DNA of 64,000 bases from Alkalihalobacillus sp. CinArs1 (GTDB taxonomy: Bacteria; Bacillota; Bacilli; Bacillales; Guptibacillaceae), in assembly GCF_947387515.1 (NCBI RefSeq), contig NZ_CANDOB010000002.1, positions 868,001 to 932,000 on the forward strand, in the 5' to 3' direction. A program made the position numbers and the translations under genes. Positions 42,396-52,000 of the stretch are shown piece after piece. How positions within the stretch are numbered: the stretch's first letter is position 1; each line of letters begins with the position of its first letter. Below the pieces are notes generated by a model. It did no database searches. It was given only the letters and a program-made list of their open reading frames with translations, and was not told the origin of the DNA.

Positions 42396-43820
42396 ATGGA
42401 GAAGTTGCATTACATTAACGGAGAATGGACAGGTCACGATTTAGAAAAGATCGAAGTAAGAAACCCAGCAACAAATGAAGTGGTTGGATCAGTTCCACTC
42501 GGTGGGAAGTCTGAAACGAAAAAAGCAATCGAAGCTGCACATGATGCATTTCCTGCATGGTCTAATCTTACTGCATACGAACGAGCTTCATACTTAAAGA
42601 AACTTCACGCTCTCATGATGGAGCATGAAGAAGAGTTAGCAGAGCTAATGACGAAGGAGATGGGGAAACCTCTTCATGAATCGAAGGGGGAAGTCGCTTA
42701 TTCGGCTTCATTCGTTGAATGGTTTGCTGAAGAAGGGAAGCGCGTATATGGGCGCACGATCCCTCCACATAAAGAAGGTAGAATGATGGAAGTTCGAAAG
42801 CAGCCTGTCGGTGTTGTCGGTGCGATTACACCATGGAATTTTCCAGCTGCAATGATTGCGAGGAAGCTTGCACCCGCGCTTGCTGCAGGCTGTACGTTCG
42901 TGGTCAAGCCACCTTCTGCAACGCCCCTAACTGCAGTTCGACTCGTTGAACTATGTGAAGAGGCAGGGATTCCGAAAGGCGTTGTGAACCTTGTTTCAGG
43001 GAAATCTTCAGAGGTTGCTGGAGAACTGATGAGTAATCCTCACGTGAGAAAGATGACGTTCACAGGTTCAACTGAAGTCGGGAAGAAGCTGATGGAGCAA
43101 GCTTCTGAAACGGTTAAAAACATTTCGCTCGAGCTTGGTGGCCATGCGCCGATCATCGTACTCGATGATGCCGATATCGAAAAAGCTGTTGACGGTGTCA
43201 TCGCTTCAAAATTTAGAAACGGTGGGCAAACGTGTATTTGTGGTAACAGGGTTTATGTACAAGAAAAGATTCACGACGAGTTCGTAGAACGGTTCGTAGA
43301 GAAAACGAAAGCGTTAAAAGTCGGTAATGGTCTTGAATCTGGAACTGATATCGGACCGATGATCGATAAAGATGGATATGACAAAGTTGATAAACATGTG
43401 AAGAACGCTACGAGCCAGGGAGCAACAGTTGCACTTGGAGGCGAAGGATACGAAGAGAACGGATGCTACTTCTATCGACCTACGATCTTGAAGGACGTTA
43501 CACCTGGTATGCTGATCATGAACGAAGAAACGTTTGGTCCAGTGGCGCCGATTCAAAAAGTGTCTACTGATGAAGAAGCGATCAAGTATGCAAATCAAAC
43601 ACCTTTTGGACTTGCAGCGTACGTATTCAGTGAAAGTGTGCGAAGAGGCAATGCTGTCGTTAACGGTCTCGATTATGGAATCGTTGGATGGAATGACGGC
43701 GTTCCTTCTGCTGCGCAAGCACCGTTCGGTGGAATGAAACAAAGTGGACTTGGACGTGAAGGTGGACATGAGGGAATCGAAGCGTATCTAGAAACAAAAT
43801 ATGTTTCGATCGGATTATAA
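42396..43820 (+). CDS. Succinate-semialdehyde-type aldehyde dehydrogenase (GabD-like)
   Basis: 474-residue NAD(P)-dependent aldehyde dehydrogenase. Catalytic Cys280 lies in NGGQTCICGNR and the general base Glu246 in SLELGGHAP. The cofactor-binding region contains TPWNFPAAM and TFTGSTEVGK. The QTCICxNR context is typical of succinate-semialdehyde dehydrogenases, but other semialdehydes are possible. CAGGAGGGTT precedes the ATG. It follows yisK and converges with rocD; ornithine breakdown also yields a semialdehyde, so a shared catabolic theme is possible. Confidence 0.88.
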   Translation: MEKLHYINGEWTGHDLEKIEVRNPATNEVVGSVPLGGKSETKKAIEAAHDAFPAWSNLTAYERASYLKKLHALMMEHEEELAELMTKEMGKPLHESKGEVAYSASFVEWFAEEGKRVYGRTIPPHKEGRMMEVRKQPVGVVGAITPWNFPAAMIARKLAPALAAGCTFVVKPPSATPLTAVRLVELCEEAGIPKGVVNLVSGKSSEVAGELMSNPHVRKMTFTGSTEVGKKLMEQASETVKNISLELGGHAPIIVLDDADIEKAVDGVIASKFRNGGQTCICGNRVYVQEKIHDEFVERFVEKTKALKVGNGLESGTDIGPMIDKDGYDKVDKHVKNATSQGATVALGGEGYEENGCYFYRPTILKDVTPGMLIMNEETFGPVAPIQKVSTDEEAIKYANQTPFGLAAYVFSESVRRGNAVVNGLDYGIVGWNDGVPSAAQAPFGGMKQSGLGREGGHEGIEAYLETKYVSIGL

Positions 43821-43828
43821 CATTGAAA

Positions 43829-43855
43829 AAAGCCCCGCTGGCTAAGCGGGGCTTT
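43829..43855. terminator. Bidirectional terminator between gabD-like and rocD
   Basis: AAAGCCCCGCT / AGCGGGGCTTT, an 11 bp GC-rich stem with A-rich and T-rich sides. Confidence 0.87.
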
Positions 43856-43859
43856 AATT

Positions 43860-45053
43860 TTATGCTGAAAGTACCTCTTTAATTTGATCGATCGCCCAGT
43901 TTAGGTCTTCTTCACTGATGATAAGAGGAGGTGCGAAACGGATTACCGTCTCATGCGTCTCTTTACAGAGAAGGCCTCTTTCTTTCAACTTTTCACAGTA
44001 AGGGCGTGCAGCTTCATGAAGTTCAACGCCTATGAATAGGCCACGGCCGCGAACTTCTTTGATCACCGGATTGTTGATTTCTTTTAGTTTCTGCTGAAAA
44101 TAGTTTCCGAGCTCAAGAGAGCGATCGGCAAGCTTTTCATTTTCAAGCACTTCGATCGAAGCGATTGAAACAGCACAAGCTAGCGGATTACCTCCAAACG
44201 TAGAGCCGTGAGAGCCCGGAGTGAATACACCGAGGACGTTACTGTTTGCTGCAACACAAGAAATAGGGAAGACCCCGCCTCCAAGTGCTTTACCAAGGAT
44301 GTACATATCAGGCTCTACGTCATCCCAGTCACAAGCGAACTTTTTCCCTGAGCGGCAAAGGCCCGCTTGGATCTCATCAGCAACGAAGAGAACGTCATGT
44401 TTTTTACAATATTCATAAGCTTCTTTTAGGAACCCTTCTGGAGGGATGTTGATCCCTGCTTCACCTTGAATCGGTTCAAACAAGAAACCAGCCGTATTCG
44501 GTGTGATCGCTTTCTTCAATGCTTCGATGTCTCCGTATGGAACGAGTTTGATACCAGGAAGCATCGGTCCATATCCGCGCTGATATTCTTCTTCAGAAGA
44601 TAGAGAAACAGCTGTCATCGTACGACCGTGGAAGTTTCCTTCGCAAGCGATAATTTCTGCTTTGTCCTTTTCTACACCTTTTACTTCGTAAGCCCAGCGG
44701 CGCATCGCTTTCACAGCTGTTTCTACAGCTTCAGCACCTGTATTCATCGGCAACACCATGTCCTTGTTCGTAAATTCTGAAATCTTACGATAAAATGGTC
44801 CGAGCTGGTCATTGTGAAATGCTCTAGAAGTTAATGTGACGCGATCGGCTTGGTCTTTAAGAGCCTGGATGATCTTAGGGTGTCTATGCCCCTGGTTCAC
44901 TGCTGAATACGCACTGAGCATATCCATGTAGCGATTCCCTTCTGGATCCTTAACCCAAACTCCCTCTGCTTCTGCGATGACGATTGGTAATGGATGATAG
45001 TTATTAGCTCCGTATTGCTCTGTCATTTGAATAATGTCTTGTGTTTGTACCAT
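43860..45053 (-). CDS. rocD: Ornithine aminotransferase
   Basis: 397 residues, PLP-dependent. It converts ornithine plus 2-oxoglutarate to glutamate semialdehyde plus glutamate in arginine/ornithine catabolism. The PLP lysine is Lys255 ([10 protein letters not shown]). Other fold-type I markers are [18 protein letters not shown], the GNFHGRT motif and DEIQAG with the cofactor-binding Asp. The length fits RocD (401 in B. subtilis). A GGAG site precedes the ATG. An extended -10 (TGTTATAAT) is upstream; I see no sigma-L-type -12/-24 element, unlike the roc genes of B. subtilis. Confidence 0.95.
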   Translation of the reverse strand: MVQTQDIIQMTEQYGANNYHPLPIVIAEAEGVWVKDPEGNRYMDMLSAYSAVNQGHRHPKIIQALKDQADRVTLTSRAFHNDQLGPFYRKISEFTNKDMVLPMNTGAEAVETAVKAMRRWAYEVKGVEKDKAEIIACEGNFHGRTMTAVSLSSEEEYQRGYGPMLPGIKLVPYGDIEALKKAITPNTAGFLFEPIQGEAGINIPPEGFLKEAYEYCKKHDVLFVADEIQAGLCRSGKKFACDWDDVEPDMYILGKALGGGVFPISCVAANSNVLGVFTPGSHGSTFGGNPLACAVSIASIEVLENEKLADRSLELGNYFQQKLKEINNPVIKEVRGRGLFIGVELHEAARPYCEKLKERGLLCKETHETVIRFAPPLIISEEDLNWAIDQIKEVLSA

Positions 45054-45097
45054 GATACTCCGTCACTCCCGTCTATTTATTCATGTCACACTCCATT

Positions 45098-45106
45098 ATT
45101 ATAACA
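45098..45106 (-). promoter_or_regulatory. Extended -10 promoter of rocD
   Basis: Minus strand TGTTATAAT (45106-45098), a full TGnTATAAT element about 45 bp upstream of rocD; no good -35 is seen. Confidence 0.5.
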
Positions 45107-45219
45107 ATGAAATCGCATCCTTCATATCGTTTGAGTCAAAATAATCTGATAGTTTCCAAGAGAATCCATCTTCATGATAAGATAGAAGCGTTGTAATCAT
45201 TCTGAGGAGGAACATCACT

Positions 45220-45570
45220 ATGCTTCATGCTCATTATACTGCATTCGGATTAACGCTATTGGTCTTTATCATTAGCTACTTTCTTATGAGAAAAGGGAAG
45301 GCGAAAGGGCAAAAGATCACTCATATGGTGCTCCGAACGTTGTACGTCTTAACATTGATCTCCGGAATTATACTAGTTTCTGGATATAATTTTTGGGGAC
45401 CTTCCATCGTAAAAGCAGTCCTAGCGATCTGGTTGCTTTCATCTATGGAAATGATACTCGTAAGAGGAAAGAAGGGGAAATCGATCTGGCCGTTTTGGCT
45501 GCAATTTCTATTTGCATTCTTTCTTGTCTTTTTTTATGGGTATTCTGTACTACATCTATATCAGCTGTAG
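45220..45570 (+). CDS. yisL: YisL-family membrane protein (DUF1516)
   Basis: 116 residues with four transmembrane helices. It has the YisL length and the HMVLRTLYVLTLISGIILV and YNFWGPSIVKAVLAIWLLSSMEMIL segments. Function unknown. In B. subtilis yisL lies next to yisK and near asnO, the same set found here within 10 kb. TGAGGAGG precedes the ATG. Own terminator. Confidence 0.88.
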   Translation: MLHAHYTAFGLTLLVFIISYFLMRKGKAKGQKITHMVLRTLYVLTLISGIILVSGYNFWGPSIVKAVLAIWLLSSMEMILVRGKKGKSIWPFWLQFLFAFFLVFFYGYSVLHLYQL

Positions 45571-45573
45571 ACA

Positions 45574-45600
45574 AAAACCGCCAATACGGCGGTTTTTTTA
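45574..45600 (+). terminator. Terminator of yisL
   Basis: AAAACCGCC / GGCGGTTTT stem with an AATAC loop and T7 tail. Confidence 0.82.
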
Positions 45601-45601
45601 T

Positions 45602-45628
45602 TAAACAAATGGTTTTTTCTTCCGATAT
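45602..45628 (+). promoter_or_regulatory. Candidate sigma-D (motility) promoter
   Basis: TAAA (45602-45605), a 15-base spacer and TCCGATAT (45621-45628), one base from the sigma-D consensus TAAA-N15-GCCGATAT. It lies about 150 bp upstream of the GGDEF-EAL gene. Confidence 0.5.
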
Positions 45629-45776
45629 AAGGAATAGGGTAATAGACATATTTTTGCTTTAAAGGTATTCGGGCCCCTATACTTTTTGTTATTATGGACG
45701 TAACTAAACGTCATTATATTACATAGAGACGGAAATCGAACGTATACTATCATTTAACATGCAGGAGATGAACGAA

Positions 45777-47525
45777 TTGGATGGAGGAACAAAGGCATTA
45801 TCTCACTTGATAAAGGCATCAACAGAAGAGTTGGAATCGTTGGCAGCGAGTTTGCAGCAGTCTGAGCAACGTTATAACTCCTTATTTGAACAAAATCCGA
45901 ACCTCGTTTATTCTGTTGATGTTTTCGGTAAGATTACCAGCGTGAACCCTGCTCTTAAACCATTGTTAGGCTATAGGCCCGATGAGGTGATGAGCAAATA
46001 CTCTCTAGATTTCGTAAGTCAAAATGATTATTCAAAAACAAGAGAAAAGTTTGAACTCGCTTTGAACGGAAATGCTCAGTCATATGATGTGCATTTAATC
46101 CACAAGTCTGGCGAAAGCGTTCTTTTTACCATAACGAATATTCCTATTATCGAGAATGGGGAAGTCGTTGGCGCATATGGAATCGGTAAAAATATCATGA
46201 GGCAGCTTAGAGCAGAAGAAAAAATAGCACACCTTGCTTATTATGATGTCCTTACCGAACTACCTAATCGTCTCTTATTTGAGAATCTATTACAAGAATC
46301 TCTTAAAGCACCTGATGAGATGGTAGCTGTTATGTTTGTAGATTTAGATCGTTTCAAGCTTATCAATGATAGTCTTGGTCACCACCAAGGAGACCACATA
46401 TTAAAACTCGTTACAGCGAAGTTGAAAGAAGCCGTTCAAGATGATGCCGTGTTAGCACGGTTCGGTGGCGATGAATTCACGTTGATTCTTTCAGGTATAA
46501 AAGCCGAGAATGAAGCCTTGTGTTTAGCAAAGAAAATCATCGATGAACTTAAAGAGCCGATCGTGTTTAACGATGTGGAATACTTCATGACGGTAGGAAT
46601 CGGAATAAGTATGTTCCCTCATGATGGTGTCGATATGGATGAATTGATGCGAAATGCTTATATCGCATTAGACCGAGCGAAAAAGCAGGGCGCAAATCAT
46701 ATTGAATTTTACACAGATGAGATGAATGACCAGGCGTTTGAGAGGCTGGAGCTAGAAAGCTATTTACGCAGAGCCATCGAGAAGGAAGAACTCACGCTAT
46801 TCTATCAGCCTCAAGTGAATTTAGATGAACAGAAGATTTATGCCTGTGAAGCCTTGATCAGGTGGAATCATCCAAAGTTGGGCTTAGTATCACCTGCACA
46901 GTTCATCCCGCTTGCTGAAGATACGGGTCTTATTGAAGAGATCGGTATCTGGGTATTAAATGAAGCTTGTATGCAAACGAAAATGTGGCAGGATCTCGGA
47001 TATGAGCACCTTTCGATCTCTGTGAACGTCTCGGGTAGGCAATTCCAGAGCGAACATTTTGTGGAATCTGTTCGTGACGCGCTTAACAAGTCTCAGCTAT
47101 CGCCTCATTCACTACATTTAGAAGTAACGGAAAGCACAACGCTCGTGAACACAGACTATAGTATTTCGATGCTAAAGCAGTTGAGGAAGATGGGGATCAA
47201 AGTCTCGATCGATGACTTTGGCACTGGCTACTCTTCACTTAGTTATCTAAAGGACTTTCCGCTCGATATTTTAAAGATCGATCAATCGTTTATTCGCAAT
47301 TTGAAGGAAAATAGTGCGGACGCAGCGATTGTAAAAGCGGTGATCACAATGTGTGAAGGGCTGAATTTATCGATCGTCGCGGAAGGGATCGAAACAGAGG
47401 AACAGGGCGAAATCGTCAAACGATTTGGATGTAATTTCGCGCAAGGGTTCTTTTATAGTAAACCTTTAAACAAAGAACACTTTGAGAAATTACTTACGTC
47501 TCGTAAATTCCCGCTCGCAACGTAA
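45777..47525 (+). CDS. PAS-GGDEF-EAL cyclic-di-GMP turnover protein
   Basis: 582 residues from a TTG at 45777, chosen because AGGAG at 45763-45767 is nine bases upstream; in-frame ATGs at 45759 and 45768 overlap or touch it. A PAS domain (about 25-145) precedes GGDEF (about 155-315), with the active-site motif RFGGDEF and the DLDRFKLINDSLGH signature, and EAL (about 325-570), with CEALIRWNHP, the SIDDFGTGYSS loop and DQSFIRN. Both catalytic motifs look intact, so it could make and break cyclic di-GMP. No membrane span. A sigma-D-like promoter suggests a motility link. Confidence 0.9.
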   Translation: MDGGTKALSHLIKASTEELESLAASLQQSEQRYNSLFEQNPNLVYSVDVFGKITSVNPALKPLLGYRPDEVMSKYSLDFVSQNDYSKTREKFELALNGNAQSYDVHLIHKSGESVLFTITNIPIIENGEVVGAYGIGKNIMRQLRAEEKIAHLAYYDVLTELPNRLLFENLLQESLKAPDEMVAVMFVDLDRFKLINDSLGHHQGDHILKLVTAKLKEAVQDDAVLARFGGDEFTLILSGIKAENEALCLAKKIIDELKEPIVFNDVEYFMTVGIGISMFPHDGVDMDELMRNAYIALDRAKKQGANHIEFYTDEMNDQAFERLELESYLRRAIEKEELTLFYQPQVNLDEQKIYACEALIRWNHPKLGLVSPAQFIPLAEDTGLIEEIGIWVLNEACMQTKMWQDLGYEHLSISVNVSGRQFQSEHFVESVRDALNKSQLSPHSLHLEVTESTTLVNTDYSISMLKQLRKMGIKVSIDDFGTGYSSLSYLKDFPLDILKIDQSFIRNLKENSADAAIVKAVITMCEGLNLSIVAEGIETEEQGEIVKRFGCNFAQGFFYSKPLNKEHFEKLLTSRKFPLAT

Positions 47526-47533
47526 CGGAATCT

Positions 47534-47574
47534 AACCACCTATTGAATCGAATTGGTTCAATAGGTGGTTTTTT
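47534..47574 (+). terminator. Terminator of the GGDEF-EAL gene
   Basis: AACCACCTATTGAA / TTCAATAGGTGGTT, a perfect 14 bp stem, then T4. Confidence 0.85.
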
Positions 47575-47654
47575 ATGTTAACGCACACAAGAGCCTCAAG
47601 CTGTTTATTCCCCTCAATTGAAGGGAAGAGAAGGGTATTAACGAGGTGATAGAG

Positions 47655-48983
47655 ATGCGATACGATGTCTTGATTATTGGAGGAGGAATCGCAGGCCTGA
47701 CCCTTGCTGTGAAACTTGGTCAGAGCAATGTGAAGACCCTGCTCGTAGAAAAAGATAAGAAAAGCGGCTTGATTTATAAAGGAGAACTTTTACAGCCGAA
47801 GAGTCTTGATATCTTAGATCGAATCGGCCTGCTTGAGAAGGTGAAAGCAAACGGAGTTGTTCTTCCATCCATTCAATTTCATGAATTTGAACGACTCGAT
47901 GATTCCTCTCTTAAGAAGTTAAGTGAAAATGAATTTCGCTATGACGTGATCGATTCACCTTATAACACTTCCTTGATGATCCCGCATGAAAAGTTAAAAG
48001 AGCTTTTGTTTGAAGAGGCATCGAAGTACGACTCGGTCGAGCACATTCAACCAGCTAAGTTTACAGGATTTACAGATGAGGATCCTGAAAAGAAAAAAGC
48101 GCTGATCGAGACGAAAGAGGGCAGTCTTGAAGTTCAAGCGAAATTTTATATCGGTGCTGAAGGAAGAGCATCACCAACCAGAAGTGCCATGAACGTAGAG
48201 ATGAAGAAAACAACCTACAACCATCAATTTCTAACGGTATCGTTTCCTCGTCCAGATAGCCTTGATCAATCGACGATCATTACGACACAGAATCGTTTCC
48301 TAGGGCTATTTCCTTTACCGAATAACGAGGTCCGCAGCGTATTATTGATAAAGCCTGGGGAGTTTAAGACGATGCGTAAAGAAGGGCTCGATTCGTTTTA
48401 TCGTGCATATTGTGAACTCATCCCTGAATTAGATGGGTATGTGCAACAGATCGATTCTTGGAAAAAGATACAGCTCATGATCCCAGTAAGACACAATGTC
48501 TCGCAGTATGTGAAAGAGAATATTATTTTGACTGGAGACGCCGCGCATAGTGTTCATCCTATGGCTGGTGAAGGAATGAACCTTGCTATTCAAGACTCTG
48601 ATGTTCTTGGGGAGCTCCTTTGCTGGATGTTTAAGACGAACCAAACGGATTGGAATCACCTTGAATGGTACGAAAAAGTAAGAAAGCCAAGAGCGGAATT
48701 TGTTTCTCGTCTCAGCCATCAGGCGGCATTACTATATTCATTTCCGTACCGCACATGGCAAAGGCTTAGAATAAAAGGCGTGCAGCAAACGGAACATTCG
48801 TCCGTTCTACACTACAAGCAGATGCTCAATACTTCTGGCTTAGGAATTTGGAAGTTTACTATTTGGGATCGGATGAAGCAAGCTGGTCTCCTTCCGGCTA
48901 GGAGCAATACGAAGAAAATTTCAGCCAAGGAACATAGCGTGATTTTTAACAAAAAAGATGATTATCCATGGAACGTTGGTTAA
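47655..48983 (+). CDS. FAD-dependent monooxygenase (UbiH/PHBH type)
   Basis: 442 residues from the ATG at 47655, which has GAGGTGAT upstream. The N-terminal dinucleotide fold is DVLIIGGGIAGLTLAVKL, ending at LVEKD. The second FAD motif, GDAAHSVHPMAGEGMNLAIQDS, is typical of p-hydroxybenzoate-hydroxylase-like flavin hydroxylases. It lies 19 bp upstream of a methyltransferase gene, so the pair may hydroxylate and then methylate one small molecule, as in quinone or polyketide tailoring. The substrate is not known and no scaffold-making enzyme is adjacent. Confidence 0.85.
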   Translation: MRYDVLIIGGGIAGLTLAVKLGQSNVKTLLVEKDKKSGLIYKGELLQPKSLDILDRIGLLEKVKANGVVLPSIQFHEFERLDDSSLKKLSENEFRYDVIDSPYNTSLMIPHEKLKELLFEEASKYDSVEHIQPAKFTGFTDEDPEKKKALIETKEGSLEVQAKFYIGAEGRASPTRSAMNVEMKKTTYNHQFLTVSFPRPDSLDQSTIITTQNRFLGLFPLPNNEVRSVLLIKPGEFKTMRKEGLDSFYRAYCELIPELDGYVQQIDSWKKIQLMIPVRHNVSQYVKENIILTGDAAHSVHPMAGEGMNLAIQDSDVLGELLCWMFKTNQTDWNHLEWYEKVRKPRAEFVSRLSHQAALLYSFPYRTWQRLRIKGVQQTEHSSVLHYKQMLNTSGLGIWKFTIWDRMKQAGLLPARSNTKKISAKEHSVIFNKKDDYPWNVG

Positions 48984-49002
48984 TGAATAAGGAGGAGATA
49001 GG

Positions 49003-50001
49003 ATGAATGAAATTAAAAAGATCTGGCGTGCAAGAAAATGGATGAAAAGCAACGAGCCTTTCCTTTACGCCTGGCATGCGCACGTAGGCTATGTGCATGA
49101 TCTTTTCGATGAATTCGAACATGGCGCTACAGTCAGAGACGTAGCGAAGAACCGTGGTATGAACGAGCTGCTTCTAACGAGATGGGCAGAAGTAGGAGTT
49201 GCGATCGGACACTTGAAGAAAGAGAAAGATGGCACGATTCGCTCAAAGAAAAACATGGTTGAATCCATGTCGAAAAGCAGTGACCAGGATGTTGGCGTAT
49301 TGTTAAAAGAGATGATGGAGTTACATATTCCGATTCTCCTCTCTTACTCTGATCTATTGATAGGAGATGACTATGCTTCATACAAAGACGATGATTACGC
49401 AGGCACAGTAGCGGCTACTTCAAGCTTTATCGAACGTTTCGCATTTCCGAAGGTTTATCAATGGCTACAAAAGGTAGATGCAAAGTCTGTCGTTGATTTC
49501 GGAGCTGGGTATGCAGGCTACCTTTCTAGAATCGGTGCTAAAGAAGAAAATATGAGACTCGTAGGAATCGAGAAGAATCGGCAAGTGTGTTTAGATGCTG
49601 AATCACATATTCCGTACCGATTAAAATCATCGATCGATCTTTATCCTGAAGATATGATGAGTTGGAAATGGGATGGCGAACGTTTTGACGTTGCGATGAT
49701 GAATAATCTTCTATACTACTTTGCACCAGATGAAAGGTCTCATCTCTTTCAAAAAGCAAGTGAGGTCACGAATGATCACGGATCGCTTATCATTATTTCA
49801 CCTCTTCATGAATCAGATCACGGGCATGCATTCTCAGCAGCATTCAATAGTTTTATGAGTGCTCATAGTAACTTACACCAGCTCCCAACTAGCACCGAAA
49901 TGATCGAGATGGCAGCGCGTGCTGGTTTTGGACTGAAGCACATGAAACCGATCGTGAAAGAAGGGGCTTGGTACTGTTTAACGTTCCAAAAAGCGTCATA
50001 A
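49003..50001 (+). CDS. SAM-dependent methyltransferase
   Basis: 332 residues. The N-terminal helical part (about 1-120) resembles the dimerisation/winged-helix part of small-molecule O-methyltransferases. The SAM-binding motif I is VVDFGAGYAGYLSRIG (about 164-179), followed by VGIEKN (acidic end of strand 2) and FDVAMMNNLLYYF. AAGGAGGAGATAGG precedes the ATG. It is co-transcribed with the FAD monooxygenase upstream and followed by a terminator. The acceptor is unknown. Confidence 0.82.
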   Translation: MNEIKKIWRARKWMKSNEPFLYAWHAHVGYVHDLFDEFEHGATVRDVAKNRGMNELLLTRWAEVGVAIGHLKKEKDGTIRSKKNMVESMSKSSDQDVGVLLKEMMELHIPILLSYSDLLIGDDYASYKDDDYAGTVAATSSFIERFAFPKVYQWLQKVDAKSVVDFGAGYAGYLSRIGAKEENMRLVGIEKNRQVCLDAESHIPYRLKSSIDLYPEDMMSWKWDGERFDVAMMNNLLYYFAPDERSHLFQKASEVTNDHGSLIIISPLHESDHGHAFSAAFNSFMSAHSNLHQLPTSTEMIEMAARAGFGLKHMKPIVKEGAWYCLTFQKAS

Positions 50002-50003
50002 GG

Positions 50004-50029
50004 GAACCCTGTAGAGGGTTTCTTTTTTT
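50004..50029 (+). terminator. Terminator of the monooxygenase-methyltransferase pair
   Basis: AACCCT / AGGGTT core stem with a GTAG loop, then TCTTTTTTT. Confidence 0.72.
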
Positions 50030-50097
50030 ATGATTTTCAATCACAAAACCTGGGCTCCTGCATACGTTAAAGAGAGTATGGATTGGAGGGGAAGCCT

Positions 50098-51945
50098 TTG
50101 TGTGGAATAACCGGGTGGGTAGATTGGAAGCAGGACCTGACACATAAAGAAAGCGTACTTCAACAGATGGCTAGCACCCTGTCAAAGCGTGGACCAGACG
50201 ATACGAACTGTTTCGTGAATAGACACTGTGGTTTCGGTCACACGCGTCTTATCGTTGTAGACCCGTCCGGCGGAAGCCAGCCGATGTCACGGGAACATCT
50301 TAATCAGAAATATACGATTTGTTATAATGGAGAGCTTTATAACACAGAAGATTTACGCAGTGTATTGCTTACAAAAGGCTATACGTTTCGCTCTCATTCT
50401 GATACAGAAGTGCTATTAACATCCTATATCGAATGGGGTGAAGACTGTGTCGATCATTTGAACGGAATCTTCGCATTCGCCATTTGGGATGAACTTAGAA
50501 AACAACTGTTCCTTGCAAGAGACCGTCTTGGGGTAAAACCTCTTTTCTATCGATCTAGCGGACCATCCTTACAGTTTGGTTCAGAGCTTAAAGCGATTCT
50601 TGCGCACCCAGATGTGAAAACAGAAATCGATCGAGAAGGGTTACAAGAAATATTTGGACTCGGACCATCGCGCACCCCTGGCCACGGCGTCTTTCGTGGA
50701 ATCAATGAGCTTCGACCTGGATTTGCCATGGTCTTTAATCAAAGCGGGTTGAAAACATGGCGCTATTGGGACGTTAAGAGTGCGGAACACACAGATGACC
50801 TTGATACAACCGTCGAAACGGTTGGGAATCTCTTGAAGGACTCCATAAAACGCCAGCTTGTCGCGGATGTTCCCGTGTGTACATTCTTATCAGGTGGAGT
50901 TGACTCGAGTGCGATAACGTCTGTCGCGCAATCGGCGTTTAAAGATGACGGAAAAGGCATCCTTCGTTCATTTTCTGTCGATTATGTAGATAACGATAAA
51001 TACTTTAAAAGCAGTGAGTTTCAGCCGAATTCAGACGCGCCTTGGATTCGGAAAGTTTCATCGGAGCTTGGTACGGACCATAGTAACTGCGTCATCGATA
51101 CCGATCAGCTCGTGCACCATTTAAAAGAAGCGGTCATCTGCCGTGACCTGCCTGGTATGGCTGATGTTGATTCATCGTTATTATGGTTTTCAAAACAAAT
51201 CAAACAGCAAGCAACGGTTGCGCTATCCGGTGAGTGTGCAGATGAAATCTTTGGCGGGTATCCATGGTTTCATAAGCCAAAGCTACTCGACCAAGAACAG
51301 TTTCCTTGGATGCGTTCTACTCTTGAACGTCAGGCAATGTTAAAAGAAGATATTAGAAACAAGTTAAAGCTCGAAAGCTATGTTACTGAACGGTACAGAG
51401 ATACGGTCAAAGAAACGCCAACGCTCGATGGTGAAAGTGAACTTGAGGCGAAACGAAGAGCACTCTTCTATTTGAATTTGAATTGGTTCATGACCACTCT
51501 CCTCGAAAGAAAAGACAGAATGAGTATGGGCGCAAGTCTTGAAGTGCGTGTACCTTTTTCTGATCACAGAATCATCGAGTATGTGTGGAACGTTCCCTGG
51601 GAAATGAAGATGCTCGATGGAAGAGAGAAAGGTCTTCTTAGAAAAGCGATGACAGGAGCATTGTCACATGACGTCCTTTATCGTAAAAAAAGTCCCTACC
51701 CAAAAACGTATAACCCTGCTTACACGAAAGCGGTGAAGACGTGGCTAACAGAGACGCTTGCAGATAAACAGGCGCCAATCCTCGATCTGATCGACCGAAA
51801 AGTCGTTCAGGATATCTTAGATACGGATGGAAAAGCTTTCAAAGTTCCATGGTTTGGCCAGCTTATGGCAGGGCCGCAGCTCATCGCCCATCTTGCACAG
51901 ATTAATTTTTGGTTAGAGCATAATAAGATTAATCTTGTCGATTGA
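50098..51945 (+). CDS. asnO: Glutamine-hydrolysing asparagine synthetase (AsnO type)
   Basis: 615 residues from a TTG at 50098. Starting there places the glutaminase nucleophile directly after the initiator (Met-Cys-Gly-Ile-Thr), as this family needs; the TTGGAGGGG site is eight bases upstream. The N-terminal glutamine amidotransferase domain (1-210) has GFGHTRL and NGELYN. The synthetase domain carries the ATP-loop FLSGGVDSS, then SGECADEIFGGYPW. The length fits B. subtilis AsnO (YisO), the sporulation-associated enzyme. Reaction: aspartate plus glutamine plus ATP to asparagine. Confidence 0.93.
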   Translation: MCGITGWVDWKQDLTHKESVLQQMASTLSKRGPDDTNCFVNRHCGFGHTRLIVVDPSGGSQPMSREHLNQKYTICYNGELYNTEDLRSVLLTKGYTFRSHSDTEVLLTSYIEWGEDCVDHLNGIFAFAIWDELRKQLFLARDRLGVKPLFYRSSGPSLQFGSELKAILAHPDVKTEIDREGLQEIFGLGPSRTPGHGVFRGINELRPGFAMVFNQSGLKTWRYWDVKSAEHTDDLDTTVETVGNLLKDSIKRQLVADVPVCTFLSGGVDSSAITSVAQSAFKDDGKGILRSFSVDYVDNDKYFKSSEFQPNSDAPWIRKVSSELGTDHSNCVIDTDQLVHHLKEAVICRDLPGMADVDSSLLWFSKQIKQQATVALSGECADEIFGGYPWFHKPKLLDQEQFPWMRSTLERQAMLKEDIRNKLKLESYVTERYRDTVKETPTLDGESELEAKRRALFYLNLNWFMTTLLERKDRMSMGASLEVRVPFSDHRIIEYVWNVPWEMKMLDGREKGLLRKAMTGALSHDVLYRKKSPYPKTYNPAYTKAVKTWLTETLADKQAPILDLIDRKVVQDILDTDGKAFKVPWFGQLMAGPQLIAHLAQINFWLEHNKINLVD

Positions 51946-51966
51946 TCGCTCAGAATAACATCATTG

Positions 51967-52000
51967 AAACCACACCTTTGAGAACAGGTGTGGTTTCTTC
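51967..52000 (+). terminator. Terminator of asnO
   Basis: AAACCACACCT / AGGTGTGGTTT stem with an eight-base loop, then CTTC. Confidence 0.75.

Noticed and set aside
43314-43769. 151-codon minus-strand frame inside the aldehyde dehydrogenase gene
   Set aside because: Antisense to a complete, well-conserved gene; no ribosome site.
45054-45180. Sigma-L (-12/-24) promoter for rocD
   Set aside because: No TGGCAC-N5-TTGC element is present; an extended -10 sigma-A element is found instead.
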